In this document: positions 21,940 to 32,471 of the stretch, piece by piece
Position numbering within the stretch: the stretch's first letter is position 1
Layout of the letters: each line of letters starts with the position of its first letter
DNA from: Zygaena filipendulae
Taxonomy: Eukaryota; Arthropoda; Insecta; Lepidoptera; Zygaenidae
Length of the DNA: 64,000 bases
Reading direction: 5' to 3'
NCBI GenBank assembly: GCA_907165275.2
Contig: OU015661.1
Coordinates: 441,501 to 505,500 of the forward strand
Notes under the pieces: model-generated
What the model saw: the letters and a program-made list of their open reading frames with translations, nothing else
Databases searched by the model: none
What the model was told of the DNA's origin: nothing
Program-made: the position numbers and the translations under genes

Positions 21940-24173
21940 TTATCAACGTGCAGAACACAGAGAATTTCTTTGCTAAGATATTTCTTAAAACACAAGTAAC
22001 GGTAGCCGCTTTTCTATAACGCACAACGCGTATAAAAGAGACACAGGATGTAGAAGGTGATTGACATAATAATTAATTAAAAAGCTACACATTTGTACGG
22101 CGGCGGGAGCAGGCCGCTTCCCGATTCCCCGGCGCGGGGCGGGCGGCCAGCTGGCGCCCACCGATGACAGACGGACGAGCGATCAATTGACCGCCCGCTA
22201 TTTGGCACCGTCCGCACGGTGTGATAGTCGTTCGATTGATTGTTATCACACGTGTTGATTGTGAGATGTCACGTGACCACGACACTCGGTAAGTGCCAAA
22301 CTTGACATATAAACGGCTGCTTTTTTTGTTCATGACAGGTGCCGTGCCTGGACAGCGCAAACAGCTTTTCGAAGAACAGATAATAGCCCCCCCCTCCCCC
22401 ACGACGCCCGCTCGTGCACCATCCTCCCCCAATCGAGCCCCCACGGCGGTCACCAGCTCGCGAGTCATCTCTCAGTTCTGCCCACACTGCATCGCTATTA
22501 AATGTCTGCCACCCGGCATTTTGATATAGTGGTAGTTATACGCACGTCTCGGTGACGGTAAATTTAAACCTGGGGACCTTGGCCACGTGAGCGCGACAGG
22601 GGCGGGCCGCGGTTGCACAATACGCTGCTATTCTTGCGGTCACCTTGCGCCCGCGCTGGGCGCTGCGTCGCTGCACTCACGATCATCACAACAGTTGCAA
22701 CACGCTGATCGCATGTGGCACGCACCACAAGTACCTACCACCTTACTTATTGTACTGGAATCACTAAGACGCTCGATAGCATTTCTTCAAGACGATCGCA
22801 AGTTTTTATTGACCGTAGACCAAAAGTTAATCTGATAACTCTATAAAATTTAGGAGAACATTATTATCATTACAAAACTGAAAGCTCTACTTCAGTGGGT
22901 AGTACATCCAACGCAAATGCAAGCGCGAGGCGACCTACAGTCTGTGGTACCGCGCGCCGCCTACACTTGTGTATCTCAACACAAAATAACAGACACTGCA
23001 CCCAGTTTCCACCCACTACTAGATGCATCGCTTGTTATACATTCGCAACCTACAGTAGTATAGGCAACGCTAACTAACGTTAAACTGTAACACAAAATTG
23101 CATATTTGAATTACGATGCTAGAGACAGAATTAATACAGTCACATCTAATATTTACGACACGCGAGCGATGTTGATAATTCGCCACTAAATTAATGGCGA
23201 ATAATCATTTCCATTGTTGGGTGCCAACATAAACATAATTCTGACACGTTGTATGCGGTGTACGAAATAAATTATCGAGGCGATTCAATACGCTCGCCAT
23301 GCCAAATGCACGGCGCGCAACGCAAGGAACGAGCCCGATCGTAAACAATACGAGGCTTATAAATTGGTTCAACTTGGCCGGAGTTCCGAAGATCGCTCCG
23401 CTCGTGGGACGGTCAGTGAATCCACATCGACAGCTACACGAGTCCAAGATTTAGATTATACAACGTTATTAACTCAAAATAAAGCGGAGGAACGACGAGT
23501 ACTCTGCACCGCTTAAGACAAAATATGTTGCATAGGTTGAGACTTGTACACATTTAGGAGATAAATATAATGGTTTGGGAGTAATAGTGACTCGCGATCA
23601 AACACTTGTAACTATTTGATATGAAGCTAACAATTTCAGCACAATTTAAGATTTGATTGGTGATAAATGTGTCAAATATTGCAAGTTGCAACAATTTATC
23701 AAAAGATTGAATCAGGCGATGAACCTTACGTAGTGAAAAATAAGTTCGACGGTAAATATTAGTTCTAATTGCCTAAAAACTAAGTGATAGGTAATTCCAG
23801 ATAATTCGAATAAAGGGAAAAAGCTGTCAAGTGTTAATTGCGTACGAGCGAACTCCGATGTTATTCCGTTGGCATCTACAAAGTAGGTGCGCAGCAATCA
23901 GCCGAGCCGACCTCTTTGGCCGCCAAGCTAAACAAAATCCAGACAACGAGGCACGTCTAATTTCACTAGTTAGTAGACTAGTTTATTTTATGACCATTTT
24001 ACCCCCCTCCCCTCGGTAACCCGTCGTGCAAACGTGCTAAGACCCCCCCCCCTCTCACTAGTTGTCACGTAGTAATTCATAATTATGGTTTTTTACAAAT
24101 GATACCGTGACGGCAAGAAGAGTATGTGCATTGTGCATAGCTACAATAAAATTTCCCTAGAGGATGTTGACTA
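21940..24173. other. No gene recognised; CpG-rich blocks and short C runs
   Basis: CpG-dense blocks lie at 22095-22245 and 22590-22690. A GGTAAGTG at about 22281-22288 could be a donor of a non-coding exon but has no support. C-rich runs occur at about 24000-24012 and 24043-24052. This stretch ends at the LTR element's target site. Confidence 0.35.
24170..24173 (+). repeat. Target-site duplication, left copy (ACTA)
   Basis: ACTA directly precedes the TGTG start of the 5-prime LTR and recurs directly after the TACA end of the 3-prime LTR at 36352-36355. A 4-bp duplication fits a gypsy-type integrase. Confidence 0.8.
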
Positions 24174-25006
24174 TGTGACGACACATAAAGTCTAGCAAAA
24201 TTTTTTTTGTTCTAAATAAATGTATAGAAGATAGTTAAAAGTATAGGAAATAGCGAAATACATACATTAAATTACGTTAAAAACCTATTAGAGGATGTTC
24301 CGGAACAAATTAAACTATAAGTAAAAATTTGTATGTTTTTGATAAATAACTCCTAAACTAAAAGAGTTAGGACAAAAAGTTATATGAAAGAAAATGCTTA
24401 TATTAATGGGTTCTAAATGTATGTTGAGTTTCAAGATTATAGGAGCAAGTTGAAAAAGACGGATTCCTCCCCCACCTCACCTCAGGCGTCTCGGAATTAA
24501 CAGGGCTGAACGCACCGCCAGTATCCACGACGCCACCGTATGCGGGGATGAGCGAGAAAAGTGTCCGAAAGACAAAAAAGTCTAATGAGGAAATAAGTTG
24601 ATAGATGTGTGAAAATAGATGAACGAGCATGGGGGGAGTCATGAACGGACACATAAAATAATATTTTTGCGCATTTATCAAATATAAAATTTATTTTCTC
24701 ATATAGATTTTTAAATAATATTATCATGCAAAAAACGTCGTGATCGTGCGGGCTGCACATAAATCGTATAAACGGCTTATGTTAAAGTCCGGAAATGCAT
24801 TATACATTCGTGAGAGTGTCATAAGCGAATACGATCAACATATTTTATATATAAAATTGCTCATTACACACGAGTTGCGTTGTGCAAAGGTGAATGTGCG
24901 CGAATGCGATACCTATTTGGAAGTTGCATGGAAGCGTATATGGGCCGATGCGCTCCGCGAACGAGGTGTTTTGAGGAAAAACTGTATTGATTTATATCAT
25001 TACAGT

Positions 25007-25539
25007 AGACGGTTCGTTATGAATAGTCTATAAAATAAACGCGTTATGCTTGGCGCGAAATATAGTCATTGTGCAATTGTCCGTTAGGACGATTCGTGCA
25101 GAGACATAATGATATTCGACAGTACGCTAGGCGTTCGGAATACGTTGTGCAGAGGCGAGCGCGCGCATTCACGGCGATCGAGTGTGTGTAAGCGTGGGCC
25201 GATGCGCTTCGTGACGAGTTGCCAGATGTATTGTGGTTATCATACGAAAGACGGTTCGTTAAGAATAGTCTATAAAATCACTATTGGTACGCAGCTAGCT
25301 GCATCCAAACCTTTCTTTTTTTTACAAATATTGATCGGCAAGCGCGCACCGAGACATTGTCAGGGCGCGGTTGACCATTAGACGGTTCGTGAGAATAGTC
25401 TATAAAAACACTGCCAGAGCGCAGTTACAAGATAGACGGTTCGTTATGAATAGTCTATAAAATATTCGCGTAGTGCATGACGCGAAACACTGTTGGGGCG
25501 CAGTGGAACATTAGATGGTTCGTTATGAATAATCTAAAT
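25007..25539 (+). promoter_or_regulatory. Five dispersed repeats carrying TATAAAAT boxes in the 5-prime LTR
   Basis: Copies of GACGGTTCGTTATGAATAGT followed by CTATAAAAT lie at 25007-25036, 25249-25278, 25380-25407, 25434-25463 and (mutated, no TATA) 25512-25539. The first two sit in a longer degenerate unit sharing GGGCCGATGCGCT. The TATA boxes make this the likely LTR promoter region, but which one is used cannot be read from sequence. The same array is at 33766-34298. Confidence 0.55.
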
Positions 25540-27070
25540 GAGCGTAAAAACGCAGAGTGAGTAAATGTTTTGTGCGAGGGTCTATCAGCGCGCGGTAGTC
25601 CGTTAGGATAACGTGGGCGTAGACTAAAAACATTTATCACAAGGAAGGTCAAACAAAGAGTTGTGTATGGTTTGTAATTTTATTAGATGAATTACAAATC
25701 ATCTCAATACCGAATAAGGCTTGAATCAAACGTGTTGCAGTGACGGTGCTCTGATCCTAACCGATTAGGCATCGCGCGTCACGAGCGTACGACGGTGTAG
25801 ATGGGTGGAAGTCCGCACCTTGAGTCGTCTGCGCCGAGGCGGGTTTCGTTGCACATGTATTGTATCTTGCCTCTTGAATAACTACGCCTTCCGTGTTATT
25901 CAAGCCACTTAAACTACGGAAACGGCAAATAAGAGACGTGGGTCCTCATTCCTACACTAAGGAAGAGTTGATCGCTCTCTATTCTTTCTTTTCTTTACAA
26001 ATATAGTTGGCCAATGCGCGCTGATTTACGATTGCAGGCTGTGGAGACAGACTGGAGCTACTGTGTGTGACTCGCAACCGCATGTATGCTTATGTAGGTC
26101 TCAACGCTTTGCGATCGAGACAGTTGTGCAGCGGTTATGTGTATACAAATGTTCTGATGTGGCAGAACAAGTTGGATGCCCTAGTGGGTTCACAAGGGCG
26201 AGAGAGATTCAACTCAATTCAAAGCTACGGCTAATACTGCTTGCAGTAAAATAGAGAGTTCGACAGCTGAAGTTCCAGGTTCCAGTGGAGATTGGTTCCA
26301 TACCACACATACAATTTTGGATCACTGTGCTGGGGTTCGGTTGTGGCGTGTCCATTTTCCAACCCTGGTCTGCGGACTGGCACATATTCAAGGGCCCACC
26401 ATAGCTCCAACGCGACGGTAGTCTCCGGACTAGGGACGTACAGTCTCCTCACTGGATTCCTGAAATGGATGCTGGTGAATGATCTACAAAATTATGCTCA
26501 GCCTCGTGAAACATGGGGGGGGGTGGCAGCTGCTTTAAGCAGGAGGATGGCCACCACCGTGGAGTAGCGCAGGACGGGGCTACGCCGCCTTCCAGGAAGT
26601 AATCTTGATTGCTAATAAAATATAAGATATTAATAACCAAGATTATTGTTTTGGAAGCCATATTTACAGTAGGTTAGGTCAAAACTCTAGTACGTCGTTC
26701 GGGAAATGTGTTTTCAACACATTACATTCCCCTATAAGTCTATCGGTGCGTGTGTTATCACGACCAAATATGTGAATCAAATAACGCGATATCCATCATT
26801 GGAGTCTCTCTACCACCGAGTGGAACATGAATATGAAAGAGTGGCGCTGCCCAGAGCGCAGATCATAACTGGGAAACAATCCACTAAACACAAGCTAGGC
26901 AAACTGTAGGGATAGTTAGACATTAGGGACCAAAAGCTAAACTAAAAATAATCAGTCAAACTAATAGCTAGAATTAGAACAAAACTCTGAAATAGGGAAT
27001 TAGGCCGGGAAACAATAAAATAACATACCGAACCAATTAGGGAGGTAGACAAATAAACTAAATAAAAATA

Positions 27071-27400
27071 GATCATCCACCTAGGGCTAAATTGTTAGGA
27101 CGTCTAGGTAGATTAGATCATCCACCTAAAGCAAAAATCATTAAATCGTCTAGGTAAATTTCGGGTAGGTACGTTTAGGTATTAGACCGTTCGTGTATTG
27201 AAATCGTTCACGGGCAGGTACGTCTAGGTGTTAGACCGTTCGTGTATTGAAATCGTTCACGGGTAGGTACGCCTAGGTATTAGACTGTTCGTGTATTGAA
27301 ATCGTTCGCGGGTAGGTACGCCTAGGTATTAGACTGTTCGTGTATTGAAATCGTTCATGTGTAGGGCTAACTAGGTTTTGCGCCGTTCGTGTATCGAATC
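27071..27400 (+). repeat. Minisatellite in the 5-prime LTR (49-bp unit)
   Basis: Four 49-bp units (27162-27357) share ATTAGACCGTTCGTGTATTG with few changes; a diverged partial unit follows to 27400. A separate degenerate duplication with GATCATCCACCTA precedes it (27071-27161). Confidence 0.9.
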
Positions 27401-27592
27401 TAAAATTAGATAAATTTAAATAAAACTAATTATGCAAATACTTAAACGATAGTTCAATCTCAACCTAAAAGAATCATAGGTTATACGAAAACAACAAAAA
27501 TTAGAGTTCAAACCGCTAGACAATCAGGCCGAATAATTAAAAAGTAGATAAAAAGGGGACATCTAACATTCGCGAGGGGTGGGTAAGTTACA

Positions 27593-28017
27593 AATTGGTG
27601 CCGTGACCAGGATTCCTAAACAATTAAATTAAAATCGGAATCTTCATGGCTAGTTAAAGTAAATTTCAAGTAGGGGTAAAACCCTACAAATTGTTGTCCG
27701 TGAAATGGAAAGGCTTTGAGATTGAACTTTGGTTATAAAGTATTTGCAGTATTATGTGAGGGTCTAGGAAGGTAGCTGAAGTTAGAGTTTTCCTTGTTAC
27801 AGATCGCATAGGAGAGTTCGAGGGGATCTAAAGTAAAGTCTTAAATTGTGTAAATAAAACCTTTGAAAGGTTAATTAGTTAGTGATAGTGTTATAATAAT
27901 AAGTGAAATTTTAAACAAGAATAAAACTTTTAGTTCGAGAGTTAGAAAACTTTTCAGTTCAGTTTAAAAATAGTGTAAGTGTAAAATTTTATTAACTGTT
28001 AGTATTAAAACTTTAAG
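27593..28017 (+). other. Retrotransposon leader with primer binding site
   Basis: Three bases after the LTR, TGGTGCCGTGACCAGGATT (27596-27614) is the primer binding site. It starts with TGG, the complement of tRNA CCA. The run recalls the complement of an insect arginine tRNA 3-prime end with small indels, but I cannot assign the tRNA securely. The rest is an AT-rich untranslated leader up to the gag ATG. Confidence 0.75.
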
Positions 28018-29022
28018 ATGAACAAGAGGGAAGGTGATAGTTCGGAAGCAGAAAATAGTGACACTGAAGGGGTCGTGGTTGACGTAGATAATGGTGAACC
28101 TCCGCGAAAACGTAAATGCATTGAAGTTCAGGATAGTCAGTCGACGAAAGACAAAAATTATACGCGACTCTATAAATTAATTAAACGTACAACGCAACGA
28201 TTGCAAAATAATATAGACGAACTCGGACAAGAGATTAGACAAGCTAAAGAAATCGGCGGAAACTTTCAAGAGAATTCGTTAGGAAGCACTGAACCCGATG
28301 TTCAAGAAAAAGTTATTTATGTTAGTGACATTTCAAATCTACAACAAGATAAACCGAAGTTTAGCTCAGCTGCGAAGGCACATCCGGTTACGTTCATAGA
28401 AGATTTAGAGTCTTATTTCGAAAAACGCCGCGATACAAAGGGCCGCGAGGTACAAATAGCGATAGATTGTCTCAAGTCGGAAGCGAAAGATTGGGCTAGA
28501 ATATACAAGGACGCTTGGTTCAATTTTGCGGATTTTAAACGAGAGTTCTTAGAAACGTATTGGGGAAAGCCGGAACAAGATAAGATACGTAGGGAAATCG
28601 CGTATAATAAATGGGATAAAGAAAAATGTCCTAAAATGTCGGATCATTTGATTAAGTTAGTCGGTCAAGCTAAAATGTTAACTAGGCAAATACCCGAAGA
28701 AGACTTAGTATCGGATATCATTAAACATTTTCCTACGAACGTTCAAGATCTTTGGTTCTGGTCGAAAAATCAAACAATCGCGGAAGTAACAAAATTTTTA
28801 AGAACGTTGGACGATAATAGGATCGAAGAAAAACGGGCTTCTAGATATCAAAATTATAAATCAAATAATAACGAAAATTGGAAAAGGGAAGCGCAAACTA
28901 AATATAGAAGGGAATGGAAGAAGCCTAGCGAGGTGAAACCAAATAAATTAACGTCAACTATGACTTCGGCTAGTGTAGAAACAGTTCGTGAAGTAGAAGA
29001 GAATTCAAATTTAAACAATTAG
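28018..29022 (+). CDS. gag: Retrotransposon Gag
   Basis: The 334-residue protein starts at the first ATG after the leader and is presumed to assemble the particle that packages the element RNA. An acidic N-terminus with a PPRKRK basic cluster (residues 28-33) could act as a nuclear signal. A charged helical stretch follows at about 45-80. Residues about 120-265 have the helical, tryptophan-dotted character of a retrotransposon capsid (around KDWARIYKDAWFNFADF). The C-terminus (267-310) is basic and asparagine-rich. No CCHC zinc knuckle is present, so RNA binding probably relies on that basic tail. It ends in a TAG that overlaps the start of pol. No stops or frameshifts interrupt it. Confidence 0.9.
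   Translation: MNKREGDSSEAENSDTEGVVVDVDNGEPPRKRKCIEVQDSQSTKDKNYTRLYKLIKRTTQRLQNNIDELGQEIRQAKEIGGNFQENSLGSTEPDVQEKVIYVSDISNLQQDKPKFSSAAKAHPVTFIEDLESYFEKRRDTKGREVQIAIDCLKSEAKDWARIYKDAWFNFADFKREFLETYWGKPEQDKIRREIAYNKWDKEKCPKMSDHLIKLVGQAKMLTRQIPEEDLVSDIIKHFPTNVQDLWFWSKNQTIAEVTKFLRTLDDNRIEEKRASRYQNYKSNNNENWKREAQTKYRREWKKPSEVKPNKLTSTMTSASVETVREVEENSNLNN
29010..29016 (+). promoter_or_regulatory. -1 ribosomal frameshift slippery site T TTA AAC
   Basis: The heptamer TTTAAAC lies in exact gag phase (AAT TTA AAC AAT TAG), four bases before the stop. The pol frame is -1 to gag and opens at 28992, just after a TGA, so the overlap is only 31 nt and includes the site. UUUAAAC is an established efficient -1 slippery sequence. 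A 6-bp pairing GATTCC (29036-29041) with GGAATC (29062-29067) is possible downstream, but its 19-nt spacing is longer than usual. Confidence 0.85.
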
Positions 29023-32000
29023 TGGCTGCGAAGAGGATTCCGGTCGTAGTCAACGGTTTAAGGAATCGAGGTTACGAAATAATGCACAAGATGGGATGGC
29101 GTCCAGGAGAGAAGTTAGGGAAAAATTTAAACGGACTTTATAAACCAATAGTGTTAGGCGGTCAAAATCATAAGGAAGGGTTAGGGTATGGACTTAGTGA
29201 TATGAAACGTAAATTTGTAAAACTTTTACAAAATAGACCAAATAAATTAGATCAAAGCGTGCTAGTCTCGGAAGGAAACGTTAAAACTGTATTAAATGAA
29301 ACACAGAGAGAGGTAGAAATCTTAGAAAATGTTAGGTGCGAAATTAAGGTTAACATATTTACTTTTGAGATAGAGGCACTTTTAGACACCGGTAGTGATA
29401 TTACTTGTTTGTCAGAGGAATTATGGTTAGAAATTAAAAACAAAAATCAAAATTTACCAGTAATGCCAGTAAAGGCTATTCAGATTAGGGGCGTTTTAGG
29501 TCAGAAAAGTTCCAAGATACAACAAATAGTATTACTACCTGTTAAAATAGATGATATAATAATAGAAACAAATTTCTTAATTATTCCTAAATTAGTATGT
29601 CCTTTGATACTCGGGTTCGATTGGCTAAAAACAAATAATGTTCTTATAGATTTGAGTGCAGGTCGGTTAGGCATGAGTATTGTTAGGGATTCTAAAGAGT
29701 ACTTTTTCAAGTTGTTTCAAAGGAACATCGTCGCGGTTAATAACGTTGTAAATTCTGCAAGTTTTGATAGCATTTTTGCAAACATTAAAATCGGTTATAA
29801 ATTGAACGAAGCAAATGAAATGACTTTAAAAGGAATTTTAAAGACATTTTCATCGATGTTTTCGGAACAACTTGGGCGTGCTAATTGTTATGAACATAAA
29901 ATTGAGATGATAGATGAAAAACCCATTGTTATTAGGTCTTATCCAATTTCGTATGCTTATAGGGCTAAATTACAAGCAAAATTAGATGAGTTAGAAGAAT
30001 CCGGTATAATTACTAGAATGTCTACGCCGTATAGCAGTCCTCTAACCTTTACTTTGAAAAAAGATGGTTCAATTAGAGTACTGTTAGACGCGCGAGGCAT
30101 AAATAAAAAGATGATAGGCGAAACCGAAAAACCTCCAATGCAGTTAGACGTATTAAATTCTTTTCACGGTGCTAAGTACATAACAACAATTGATTTAAAT
30201 AATGCTTATTTTCAAATTCCAATCAGTAAAGAAAGTAGGAAGTATACCGGTTTCACATTTAATGGTAGATCTTATGTTTATAACGTTCTTCCGCAAGGCT
30301 TGAAAACATCGGTAGGGAGTTTTAGTCGGGCAATGGATAAAATATTAGGACCAGATGTTAGGGAGTTTTGCGTCAATTATTTGGATGACTTAGCAATCAT
30401 AACAGCAGGTTCTTTAGATTTACACTTTGAACACATCCAAATAGTTCTCGGAAAACTACATAAGGCAGGTATGACTTGCAACTTACAAAAGTGCGAGTTT
30501 ATCTGCAAAGAAATTAAAATGTTAGGATTTATAATATCGACGGACGGTATACGTACAGATCCGGAAAAATTAAAAAGTATTAGAGAGTTCCCACAACCAA
30601 AAAAGTTAAAACAATTACGCGCTTTCTTAGGGCTTTGCAATTTTTATCGTAGGTTCATTCGCGACTATAGTACATTAATTTTACCTTTATGTAAGTTGTT
30701 GAAAAAACAACAAGCATGGAAGTGGGGTAGTGGGGAACAAAGGGCGTTTGAATTATTAAAGGCTAGGTTTATAGAAACGATAATGTTACATCATCCAGAT
30801 TTTAATAAACCATATTATTTGCAAACAGATAGTTCGGGTATAGGGCTAGCCGGGGTACTTTATCAATTAGATGACAAAAATGAAATGCGAATATTAGGGT
30901 ATCATAGTAAAACGTTAAAGGGGCCGGAATTAAATTGGACTGTCACAGAACAGGAATTTTACGCGATAATTAGTAGTATCAAAAAGTTTGAAACTTATTT
31001 ACGGGGAGCTAAATTTACAATTAAAACAGATCATAAGGCATTAACGTTTATTAAAAACTGGAAGTTGTATAATAGTAGGGTTACGCGTTGGATATTATAT
31101 TTAGAGCAATTCGATTATAAAGTAGAACACATAACAGGTAGGCAAAATTTAATTGCGGACATTCTGTCGAGGTATCTACCAGCTAGTAATCAAATTCAAG
31201 AGGATAGGGAAAAATGTTTCGAGATATTATACATGCAAGCCGCGGAAAATGTAGATCTTAGGGAAAAATTAAATAAATTGTCGGAATTACAATTATTAGA
31301 TGAAGAAATTAAAATTATTAGAGAGCGGATAGGGCGAATAGAAGTTGCACAAAGTAGGGCTGATAGGATTACTTTGCGTTGTAAATTACGAAATAATATT
31401 TTATATTACAATCCAAGGGAGACGCGTAAGGAGGTCGTGTATTTACCGAAAAGTTTAGCTAATGAAGTAATAGATCAGGTACATTTGGAGATGGGTCATC
31501 AGGGTGCTTATAAAATAATCAAATACATTAGGGATAGATTTTATTGGGGTTCACTTACAAAAGATGTTAGGAAAAGAGTTAAAGTATGTCATGTTTGTCA
31601 AATGTCGAAAAGCGAAAATATAAAATATGTAGGGCCGTGTCAATCAATACTGTCTAAGGACATAGGAGATTTAGTTATGGCAGATCTTTACGGGCCGTTA
31701 CCAACGGGTAATCTCGGAGCCAGGTTTATAATAGTGTTTCAGGATTCGTTTAGTAAATTCGTTAAATTATATTCATTGAAAAATGCAACCGGGAAAAGCG
31801 TTTTAACAAAATTTAAACATTTTGCGGATTTAATTAAACCTAAAGCTATTATGACGGATAATGGAAAGCAGTTTATTAGTATAGTCTGGAAAGAAGGTGT
31901 TAGAGCGCTAGGTTGTAAACCAATTTATACGACAGTTAGAAATCCTAGACCAAATACTGTAGAGCGGGTAAACAAGGAGCTGGGTAGATTGTTCAGGACT

Positions 32001-32471
32001 TATTGTCAAACAAACCATAAGTCTTGGCCATCTATCTTGCCGACCTTAGAAGAATTATATAATAATAGTCATCACGATAGCACAGGATTCACACCGTGTG
32101 AAATTATGTACGGCGAATCAAACAAAATCACATTTGACGATAAACTTAACCTCGAAAGAGAACCCTTAAATTTGGCACAAGTTAGAAATTTAGTTCGGGA
32201 AAATCTAAAAAATGCAAGTTTGACACGTCGTACAAAATACGATAAAAAACATAAATTAATTTTGTTTCAAGTAGGAGACTTAGTAAAAATCCGTAAGGAT
32301 AATAGATCAATTAAAAATAGGAAAGAAACTAAAAAGTTTGAATACTTGTATGAGGGACCCTATGTAGTGGCAGCGGTGCCTTATAATAATGTATACACGT
32401 TACACGATGTAGACACCGGAATTTTAAAAGGGAATTATAACGCGATTCATTTATATAAATATTATAAATAA
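29022..32471 (+). CDS. pol: Retrotransposon Pol: G-patch, protease, reverse transcriptase, RNase H, integrase
   Basis: About 1,149 residues, uninterrupted. There is no ATG at its start; it is probably made as a Gag-Pol fusion by -1 frameshifting. Residues are counted from 29022. A G-patch-like motif lies at about 17-57 (GYEIMHKMGWRPGEKLG ... GLGYG). Aspartic protease DTGSD is at 122-126. Reverse transcriptase has TIDLNNAYFQIP (first Asp 391) and YLDD (453-456). RNase H has QTDSSGIGLAG (Asp 603), Glu 643 in TEQEF, and KTDHKAL (Asp 670). Integrase has a zinc-binding H821/H826/C856/C859 and catalytic D888, D946 and E981. A GPY motif (1112-1114) closes the protein. The order PR-RT-RH-IN with GPY/F is Ty3/gypsy. 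All key residues are present, so the enzyme could be functional. The G-patch placed before the protease is unusual. Confidence 0.95.
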   Translation: MAAKRIPVVVNGLRNRGYEIMHKMGWRPGEKLGKNLNGLYKPIVLGGQNHKEGLGYGLSDMKRKFVKLLQNRPNKLDQSVLVSEGNVKTVLNETQREVEILENVRCEIKVNIFTFEIEALLDTGSDITCLSEELWLEIKNKNQNLPVMPVKAIQIRGVLGQKSSKIQQIVLLPVKIDDIIIETNFLIIPKLVCPLILGFDWLKTNNVLIDLSAGRLGMSIVRDSKEYFFKLFQRNIVAVNNVVNSASFDSIFANIKIGYKLNEANEMTLKGILKTFSSMFSEQLGRANCYEHKIEMIDEKPIVIRSYPISYAYRAKLQAKLDELEESGIITRMSTPYSSPLTFTLKKDGSIRVLLDARGINKKMIGETEKPPMQLDVLNSFHGAKYITTIDLNNAYFQIPISKESRKYTGFTFNGRSYVYNVLPQGLKTSVGSFSRAMDKILGPDVREFCVNYLDDLAIITAGSLDLHFEHIQIVLGKLHKAGMTCNLQKCEFICKEIKMLGFIISTDGIRTDPEKLKSIREFPQPKKLKQLRAFLGLCNFYRRFIRDYSTLILPLCKLLKKQQAWKWGSGEQRAFELLKARFIETIMLHHPDFNKPYYLQTDSSGIGLAGVLYQLDDKNEMRILGYHSKTLKGPELNWTVTEQEFYAIISSIKKFETYLRGAKFTIKTDHKALTFIKNWKLYNSRVTRWILYLEQFDYKVEHITGRQNLIADILSRYLPASNQIQEDREKCFEILYMQAAENVDLREKLNKLSELQLLDEEIKIIRERIGRIEVAQSRADRITLRCKLRNNILYYNPRETRKEVVYLPKSLANEVIDQVHLEMGHQGAYKIIKYIRDRFYWGSLTKDVRKRVKVCHVCQMSKSENIKYVGPCQSILSKDIGDLVMADLYGPLPTGNLGARFIIVFQDSFSKFVKLYSLKNATGKSVLTKFKHFADLIKPKAIMTDNGKQFISIVWKEGVRALGCKPIYTTVRNPRPNTVERVNKELGRLFRTYCQTNHKSWPSILPTLEELYNNSHHDSTGFTPCEIMYGESNKITFDDKLNLEREPLNLAQVRNLVRENLKNASLTRRTKYDKKHKLILFQVGDLVKIRKDNRSIKNRKETKKFEYLYEGPYVVAAVPYNNVYTLHDVDTGILKGNYNAIHLYKYYK

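Larger units (their letters stand above)
24174..27592 (+). repeat. 5-prime LTR (3,419 bp)
   Basis: Starts TGTGACGACACAT and ends GGGTAAGTTACA. It contains five TATA-bearing repeats (25007-25539), a CTTGAATAAC/GTTATTCAAG hairpin (25873-25904), AATAAA at about 26614, and a 49-bp minisatellite near its end. Short open frames up to 97 codons exist (for example 24740-25033) but none is recognisable. By position the LTR should hold promoter, transcription start and poly(A) signals. Confidence 0.95.

Noticed and set aside
22293..22529. Open frames on both strands in a GC-rich segment
   Set aside because: Proline/serine-rich translations and mirrored frames indicate a composition effect.
22515..22570. 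tRNA-like TATAGTGGTAGTTATACGC
   Set aside because: It has an A-box-like start but no B-box or acceptor stem.
24740..25033. 97-codon open frame in the LTRs (repeated at 33499-33792)
   Set aside because: No recognisable motif. Identity between copies only reflects identical LTRs, and the frame ends within the TATA-bearing repeat.
25007..25539. CRISPR-like spaced repeats
   Set aside because: Spacing is irregular (54-242 bp), the repeats are degenerate, and this is a eukaryotic LTR.
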